A DNA stretch of 38,010 nt from Elusimicrobia bacterium UBA5214 (GTDB taxonomy: Bacteria > Elusimicrobiota > UBA5214), in assembly GCA_002412545.1 (NCBI GenBank), contig DHVG01000026.1, forward strand, positions 1 to 38,010. Reading direction: 5' to 3'. A program made the position numbers and the translations under genes. Under the pieces are notes generated by a model. The model was not told the DNA's origin. It saw nothing but the letters and a program-made list of their open reading frames with translations, and ran no database searches. The number at the start of each line of letters is the position of its first letter. Position 1 is the first letter of the stretch. Shown piece after piece: positions 1-9,000 of this stretch.

Positions 1-3000
1 TACAGCAAAATTTTCATCAGTAGAAATTTGTAATTCATAATTGGCAATACCAGATAGCGTATCCGTTGAATCAGACCAATCAAATGTAAGTAGCGAGTAG
101 CAAGTAGCAAGAGAGTTAAGTGGGGAAAGTAAATCTGGGACTGATGGTGAAGTGGTATCAATACGGAAAGCAACCTCACTACTGTTTGCTTCAATCCAGG
201 AACTCGTTGCAAAATAAATATCAAATGCTCTTGCTCGCCAATACCAAGAGGTTGCTTCGGGAAGAGTGGAAGTATTGTAAATGAAAGTTGTCCCCGAAAG
301 AGAATAGGTTTCTTCTCTATAATCATCTTTATTGAAGTTAAAATCAGGATAAGTGCTTGCTTGAATTTGATAACGAACCGTATCTCCGTCAGGGTCGTTA
401 ATGTAAAATTTTAGTTGTAAAGTTTGCTCATTTGTCCAACTACCAAAATTAAGTATGCCCTGTGTTATTTCTTGAACAAGTCCACCCGGCGCCTGAGGAA
501 CGATATTCGCTACTGTCCTCGGATAAGTAGAAATTGAAACCATCCCTTCACCAGACATATTTACTCCGGAAATTTTATAGTAGTAATTCGTATCCGGCCA
601 TAAACCGGAATCAGCATAAGGACTTGCGGGATGGGTAGCAATATGCACATAATTACTTTCATCATTTAAAGAACGATATACCCAGTATCTTTCCGCACCA
701 ACTACCGCAGTCCAACTTAAACTTAAACTTGTCCGGGTAAGATTACTAATTACTAAACCAGTCGGTGCTGAAGGACGGGTAAGCACAGTTGAATAATCTG
801 ACTTTTCTCCTTCACCGGATGAATTTACTGCCGAAATTCGGTAGTAATAAGTCGTCCCACCAGAAAGATTAGTATCAGTATAGTTATTTGCGGTTGTAGT
901 GGCTATGTTTACATAACTACTATCAAAGGTTGAACGATAGACCCAATATTTATCCGCATTGCTTACGGTTGACCAGTTCACGGTCACTGAAGTAATAAAT
1001 ATATTACTGAAATCCAAAATTGTCACTTGAACCGGAAGTAATAGAGTAGTAAAACTATATGTAGAATTACTAACATCCACAACTGCACACCAACCACTCT
1101 CATTCATCGCCTGGTCTATCGCTTTCACCTGCCAGTAATAAGTTACACCCGGAGAAAGCACATCCGGCTGCCAGGTATTGTTCGCTTGCCAACCACTTGA
1201 AGAAACATCACTGCTGAAATCTGAATTTTCTGAAAGACGAAAATAATAAGAAGCAACTCCGGAAAGATTATCTTCAGCAGGAAGAGCAAATAAAATTGTG
1301 CTTATCGCTACATCATAAGAATCATCACTTGGAGATAGACAACCAATATTTGTTGGTGAGGTAGTATCAATTTTAACTGCTGGATTTCCGTTATTCGCTG
1401 GTGTCCATTGACTTGTCCCAGAATAAATATCAAAACCACGCACCTGCCAGTACCATGTCCCTTCCGATAAAAGTGAAGTGGTATAAGTAAAGGTAGTCCC
1501 GGAAACTAGATAAGTTCCCGAAGTAAAGTTAATGTAGGGGTTCAATTCATTGAACCCGGTGCTGACTTGGATTTGGAAAGTTATACTGTCATTATCTAAG
1601 TCATAAATTGCAAAACTTAAATTCAACTGTTGCCGATTTGTCCAGTCACCCCAACTGATGGTAATATTGTCAGTGGTCTTTTCTCCAAGAGTATTACTAA
1701 GCACACTGGGGTTAGTATTCACGAGGGTTATTGTAGAAATAGAAACCGATACCGCACCTTCACCGGAAATGTTTACTCCGGAAACTCTATAATAGTATGT
1801 CGTATCCGGCCATAAGCCAGTATCCGTGGAAGGACTAACCGTAGTCGTAGCAATATGCAGATAATCACTTTCATCATTTATTGAACGATAAATCCAGTAT
1901 TTATCCGCTCCGCTAACTGTTGTCCAGTTGAGAGTTAAAGTAGTCCTCGTAAGATTAGCAAAACTAAGTTCACTCGGTGCTGAAGGTTGAGTTATTTTTC
2001 CGCTGGAAGGATTACCGAGAGTATCAAGATTAAGCCAGTTGCGTGCTACAAGACGAGCATAGTAAGTTGTTCCTCCCTTCAGTTCAGTAATCGTTACTGA
2101 CCGTGTTCCTTCGCTACCACGCAGAGTAGTAGAATCTGCAGAAATTGTAGCAAAACCTATCTCTGTAGAAAGTTGGACAAGATAAACCGTATTTTCTGGA
2201 TTAGCCGGAAATTCGGTATTTGTCCATTCTATAACTAAACTGCTGGTAGTGACTGCTGTGCCAAAAATCGGTATTGCTGGTGGATTACACCAGGTAACCG
2301 TACTTTGAGATGTGCTGAATGATGATTCGTTAGCAAGATTATCTCTCGCTTTAATCCTGAACCAGTAAGTAGTATTCGGTAACAAATTCGTCCAGGTATG
2401 GCTGGAAATAACCCAGTCGGAATTATAATTACCCCAACTTAAATCATCACTGGAACGCTGAATATAATAAGGTGAACTATGTAAACCGCTTAAAGTATCA
2501 TTTGCGCTACCCAGCGTAACCACAATTGTAGCCGAGGTTGGTTCTATGGTAAGAAAACCTACTTCGGTTGGCATAGTAGTATCAAGACGAAAAGCAACTT
2601 CATTATTGTTTGCAGTTGCCCAGTCACTTTCACCGTCAATATCAATTGCTTTCACTTGCCAGTACCAGGAAACATTATCAGTTAGTGGTGAAAATGTATA
2701 GGTTTGTGTCGTTCCTGAAAGTAAACCGCTAACTGAAGTAGAATCTACCGCAAGATAACTGAAGTTAGAGAAACTGCTTATCTGGATACAGTATTGCAGA
2801 GTATCATTGTCCGGGTCATTGAGATTAAATGACAAGATAGGTGTATTATCATTTGTCCAGGAATTGAAAGGGAGTGCGGTAGAAATCCAGACCGTTTGGG
2901 TAAGATTACTTGGTGAGTAAGGTGCGGATTTAGTCCGTGTGCTGACCGTATCACTAAAGTCACTAGCGATACTATCTTCATTAAATGCTAGGACTTTATA

Positions 3001-6000
3001 ATAATAGGTAATCGCAGATTTTATATCTGCGGTATCAGTGTAAGAAGTATTCGTATACCACGAATTAAAATTCGTGATTACCTCTGTGCAGAGTACAAAA
3101 TTATCGGTTGACCTTAAAATTCCCCATCTGGTGTATCCGGGGTTACCATTACTTGACCACTGAATTTGTACGCTGAACGTTGAACGTTCAACGATTAACG
3201 GATTTAATGGCACTGCGGATAAAGTATAACGAGTTATTTCTGTTGAAAGGTCTGACTCACCGTAGTTATTTAAGGCAGTAATTTTACGACTGTAAACAAT
3301 ATTCGTGCTTAAATTTACTTCGGTCCAGGTAGTAGTGTTCCCTGAAAGTTCCTGGAGATAACCGATACCGGTAGTAGTTGCGGTTGCGGAATAAATCCGA
3401 TAGGTGGTAGCACCCGGGGTTAAATCCCAATTCCATTTTATTGAAATTGTCGTTACCGCTTTTGTCTCGGTAGTATTCAAGACCGGTATCGCCGGTCGTC
3501 CGACTAAAGTTATTGTGCTGACATAATTACTAAATCCGGTAGGAATACTATCTTCATTGATTGCGCGCAGACGGAACCAGTAAGTGGTCTCCGGAGAAAG
3601 AGGGTAAAGAGTAGCGAGTAGCGAGATAGTTGTAGTTGCCTGATTTATCAGGCTGAAGTCAGAAGAAGTGGATGCTTGTACTTCATAAGTTGTCCAATTC
3701 GGATTAGTGTTCGCTGACCATTGTAAATTTACAAAATTTGTTGATGAACTGGTAACCTCTAAATTTGTTGGTGTAGCGGCGAAGGTTGCTTTAGAATTTG
3801 GTGTAGTGCTTGCCGTGGAACCAACATTTTCCCAGTTTTGAGCAATCAAATGTCCGTAATAGACCGTATTTGTGCTGAGGTTAATAAAAGTTACTGGACT
3901 ATTTATTTTTATTGTTTGTGAAGAAGATGAAATAATACTAAAACTACTATCCGTAGAAATTTCGGCAAGATAGACCGTCTCCGAAGGGTTTGTTGGGTTT
4001 TCATCAGTTCCCCAGGAGAGTTGAATACTGGTCGTACTGAACACGGTTAAAGTAGGACTATCCGGTAAATTACAAAGAGTAACTTTCGGGTCAGTAACTG
4101 AACCGGTAGCATCTATGTTCTGCCAGTTCCGAGCAATAACTCGGGCGTAGTAAGTTGTATTCGCAGAGAGCGCAGAAATAACCGCAGAGGTCGCAAAGGT
4201 AGTGGAACTGGTAAACGGACTGAACGGACTAACCGATGAAACCTGACAGATATAAGTTGTGCCGTCAGGGTTACTATTTGCTGACCAAGAAACAGTGATA
4301 CTGGTAATCCAGACCGTTCCCCAGGTAACATTGTTTGGCGGAGAACATAAGGTTGCTGTAGAAATAGACACTGTTGATGTGGAATGAACGGTTTCCCAGT
4401 TTTCCGCAAGCACCCGTGCGTAGTAGGTTGTATTCGCAGAGAGCGCAGAAATAACCGCAGAGGTCGCAAAGGTGGTGGAACTGACAAACGGACTGAACGG
4501 ACTAATAGATGAAACCTGACAGATATAAGTCGTCCCGTCAGGATTATTGTTTGCTGACCAGGAAACAGTTACACTGCTAATCGCAACCTCCTCCCAAGTG
4601 AGATTATCCGGTGGAGCGGATAAAGTTACTCTTGAGGAACTTGCTGACCAATCTGATGTATTTCCGAAACTATCCCGTGTTTGTACTTGAAACCAATAAG
4701 TAGTATTGGGGAAAAGACCACTCCAGAGAGTGCCGGTGGAAACCCAAATTGAGGTAGAAAAATCAAGAATAAAATTATCAGTTGACCGACGGAAACGGTA
4801 AGGTTCACCGGCTAATTCACTTTCTCCATCATTTGCACCTGTCCCACTGGTAACAATAACATCATAAGATAGTGCTTGTGGGGTGGGAGTTAAAAAACTG
4901 CAACCGGTTGGTGGATTAGCATCTACACGGTAAGGTCCATAGTCAGCAGTGCCGTTAGAGATATGAATTGCATTGAATGATTTAGTATGGAAATAGTAAT
5001 TATCATTAGTGGTGGCTGGTGCTGTTGACCAGGTGATAGTCGTCCATTTTTCTTCAGTATCAGTCCAGGTATGTGTAGTATATGTATCCCAGAGAATACG
5101 ATAATATTCTATTCCACCGGAGCCAAAACCAGCATTGTTACTGAAAGTAAATGTCGTCCCACCGATATACCAAGTGCCAGTAGATTTATCACCACTTACA
5201 TCCGGGGGAACACACCAAGTTATTGTGCTACCCAAATCTGTCCAGTCAGTAGCAATATTCTCGTGATTAATTGCTTTCACTCTACCGTAGTAAGTAGTGT
5301 TTGCCGATAAATTAGTGGTTAAGTGGCTAAGTGATTGGGTGGTGGAACTGGTAAACGGGCTGAACGGACTAACCGACGAAACCTGACAGAGATAGGTAGT
5401 ACCGTCGGGATTACCGTTTGCATCCCAATTTGCACGGATAGTTGAAGTGCTGATGTTATCAAATGCTTCTGCAGCGGGAAGATAACAAAGTGTTGGTTTT
5501 GCGGAAGTAATCGGAGAAGTTGAACGCACAGTTTCCCAGTTTTCCGCAATAACCCGTGCGTAGTAAGTTGTATTCGCAGAGAGCGCAGAAATAACCGCAG
5601 AGGTCGCAAAAGTGATTGAACTGACAAACGGACTGAACGGACTAACCGACGAAACCTGACAGATATAAGTCGTCCCGTCAGGATTATTGTTCGCTGACCA
5701 GGAAATAGTTATACTGGTAATCTGGACATCTTCCCAGGTAATATTATCCGGTATTGCACAGAGTGTAACCTTAAATGCAGTGGAGGACCAAACTGATTCG
5801 TTACCCGCATTATCCTGTGCCTTGATTCTAAACCAGTAAGTAGTATTGGGAAGTAAATTAGTCCAAGTATGACTGGAGACAACCCAACCGGAATCATAGT
5901 TACCCCAACTTAAATTATCGGTAGAGCGTTGGATATAATAAGGTAAAGGGTCTAAACCGCTTAAAGCATCAGTTGCACTACCGGTAGTAATAATGATTGT

Positions 6001-9000
6001 AGAAGAGGTTGCTTCTACCACCAGAAAACCTACATTTATCGGTGGCGTAGTATCAATACCAATTGTCCAACTCTCCGTAGAAATACGCAGATTACCTACA
6101 TTGTCAACTGCACGCACTTGCCAACTATATATTCCCTCCGGTAAAGATTGTGCCGGAATAGTTGAAGTTTGTATTGAGGAAAGATTATCCCAACCATAAG
6201 GACTGGTGTTGACATCAAGATAAAACTGATACTTGGCTAATCCGGAATGGGTATCCGTGCTTCCTTCCCAGATAAAAGTCGGTAATTGTTCATTCGTCCA
6301 AGTGCTACTTGCTGGTGAAATTAAATTAAACTCTATCGGCATATCTGCATCAAGCCAGTAATGTCCGTAATCCGTAGTGCCATTCGGAATATCTAAACCA
6401 TTATATGCTCTTAAATGTAAATAGTAATTATTATTCGTGATTACTACTTGTGTTGACCAACTGCCTGTGAACCATTTCTCTTCATTACCTGTCCAACTAT
6501 GGATATTGTTTGTATCCCAGAAAATACGATAATATTCTACTCCACCGGAACCAAAACCAGCATTGTTACTGAAAGTAAATGTCGTCCCACCGATATACCA
6601 AGTGCCAGTAGATTTATCACCACTTACATCCGGGGGAACACACCAGGTTATTGTGCTACCTAAATCTGTCCAGTCAGTAGAAATGTTCTCGTAATTAATT
6701 GCTTTCACTCTACCGTAGTAAGTAGTGTTTGCGGATAAATTAGTGGCTAAGTGGCTAAGTGATTGGGTGGTTGAACTGGTAAACAGGATAAACGGACTAA
6801 TAGATGAAACTTCACAAACATAGGTAGTGCCGTCGGGATTGCCACCATCGGACCAGTTCGCGCGAATGGTTGAGGTGCTAACCGTATCAAATGCTTGACC
6901 AACCGGTGGATAACATTTTGTCGGTTTTGCCGAAGTTACTCCCGAAGTTGAGCCAATATTTTCCCAGTTTTGGGCGATTACCCGTGCATAGTAGGTGGTG
7001 TTTGCGGATAAATTAGTGGTTAAGTGGCTAAGTGATTGGGTAGTGGAACTGATATACGGACTGAACGGACTAACGGACGAAACCTGACAGACATAGATTG
7101 TTCCGTCAGGATTATTATTTGCTGACCAGGAAACAGTTACACTGGTAATCCAGACCTCTTCCCAAGTAACATTGGTTGGTGCTTGGCATAAGGTTGGTTT
7201 CCCGGGAGTAACTGTGCTTGTTGAACCGATATTTTCCCAGTTTTGGGCAAGAACTCGTGCATAGTAAGTTGTATTCGCAGAGAGCGCAGAAATAACCGCA
7301 GAGGTCGCAAAAGTGATTGAACTGGTAAACGGACTGAACGGACTAACCGACGAAACCTGACAGATATAAGTCGTGCCGTCGGGATTATTGTTCGCTGACC
7401 AGGAAATAGTTACACTGGTAATCTGGACATCTTCCCAAGTAACATTGTCCGGTGGAGCACAGAGAGTTACTTTAGAAGTTGTTGAAGACCAGACGGATTC
7501 GTTGCCCACATTATCCTGTGCTTTGATTCTAAACCAGTAAGTAGTATTGGGAAGTAAATTAGTCCAAGTATGACTGGAGACCCAACCGACAATTAAGTCA
7601 TCAGGCCAGGTAACATTTTCACTTGAACGGCTGATGGTATATGCTGGAGAGGCAAGACCACTGCCAGTATCGGTTGCAGTCCCGGAAGAAATAATTAGCG
7701 TCGCTGAAGCGGTCAAAATGGAAAATCCTAAATTTACCGGTGCATCAGAATCAATCCGCCAGGGCCCGTAGGCAAGAACGCCTGTAGATACATCTAACCC
7801 ATTATAAGATTTAAGATGTAAATAGTAATCACCACTTGCTACCGGGCAGGTAGAGATTGTTCCGGAAGTCCATTCTGTTTCATTCTCTATCCAAGTATGG
7901 GTAGTGTTTGTATCCCAGTAAAAACGATAATATTCTACCGTGCCTACACCGAAACTGACATTACTCGTAAAAGTGAATGTCGTTGCACCAGTGTACCAGG
8001 TTCCGGTTGACTTATCAGTAGTTTCACTTACGCTCGGTGTCACGGCAAAGGTCATCGTGCTACCTAAATCTGTCCAGTCGGTAGAAATATTCTGATGATT
8101 TACTGCCTTCACCCTTGCGTAGTAAGTAGTGTTTGCGGATAAATTAGTGGTTAAGTGGCTAAGTGATTGGGTGGTTGAACTGGTAAACAGACTAAACGGA
8201 CTAATAGATGAAACTTCACAGACATAGGTAGTGCCGTCGGGATTACCACCATCGGACCAGTTCGCACGAATGGTTGAAGTGCTGATGTTATCAAATGCTT
8301 GAGCAATAGGTAAAGCACAGAGAGTTACGGTAGAGGTAGCAATTGTGCTTGTTGAAGGAACATTTTCCCAATTATAGGCAATTACTCGTCCGTAGTAAGT
8401 AGTGTTAGCGGTCAAACCGGAAACGGTGGCACTACTTGCCGAACGAACCGTACTTGAAGAACCGCTGATATAACTGAAATCATTTTGAGTGGAAACTTCT
8501 ACTTTGTAAATTAGTTCTGCTGGATTAGGGTCATCCGGAGACCAGTTCACGATTACACTGGTAATATTTACCGCATACCAATCAACATTACTCGGCGGAT
8601 AAGCCAAAGTTACTTTACTGCCGAGGGAGACCCAGTCAGTAGATTGGTCTTCATAATTTACTGCCTTTACCTGGAACCAGTAAGTAGTGTTTGCGGATAA
8701 ATTAGTGACTAAGTGGCTAAGTGATTGGGTGGTTGAACTGACAAACGGACTAAACGGACTAACCGACGAAACTTCACAAACGTAGGTAGTGCCGTCGGGA
8801 TTACCGTTGGCTGTCCAGTTAGCACGAATAGTTGAAGTGGTTACTTCAGTAAATGCGGAGATACCCGGAGAGTTACATAAGGTTACTTTTGTCTGTGCAT
8901 CACTGAAAGTGGAAATATGCGGGGGTTCCATAGCATCACGAGCACGGATTCTAAACCAGTAAGTCGTATTTGGATTTAACCCGGTCCAAGTATAACTGGA

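Noticed and set aside
4113..4487. Short minus-strand frames inside the giant gene, such as this Leu/Arg-rich one
   Set aside because: They are out of frame with the long open frame that encodes recognisable FnIII modules; their similarity to each other only reflects the repeated DNA.
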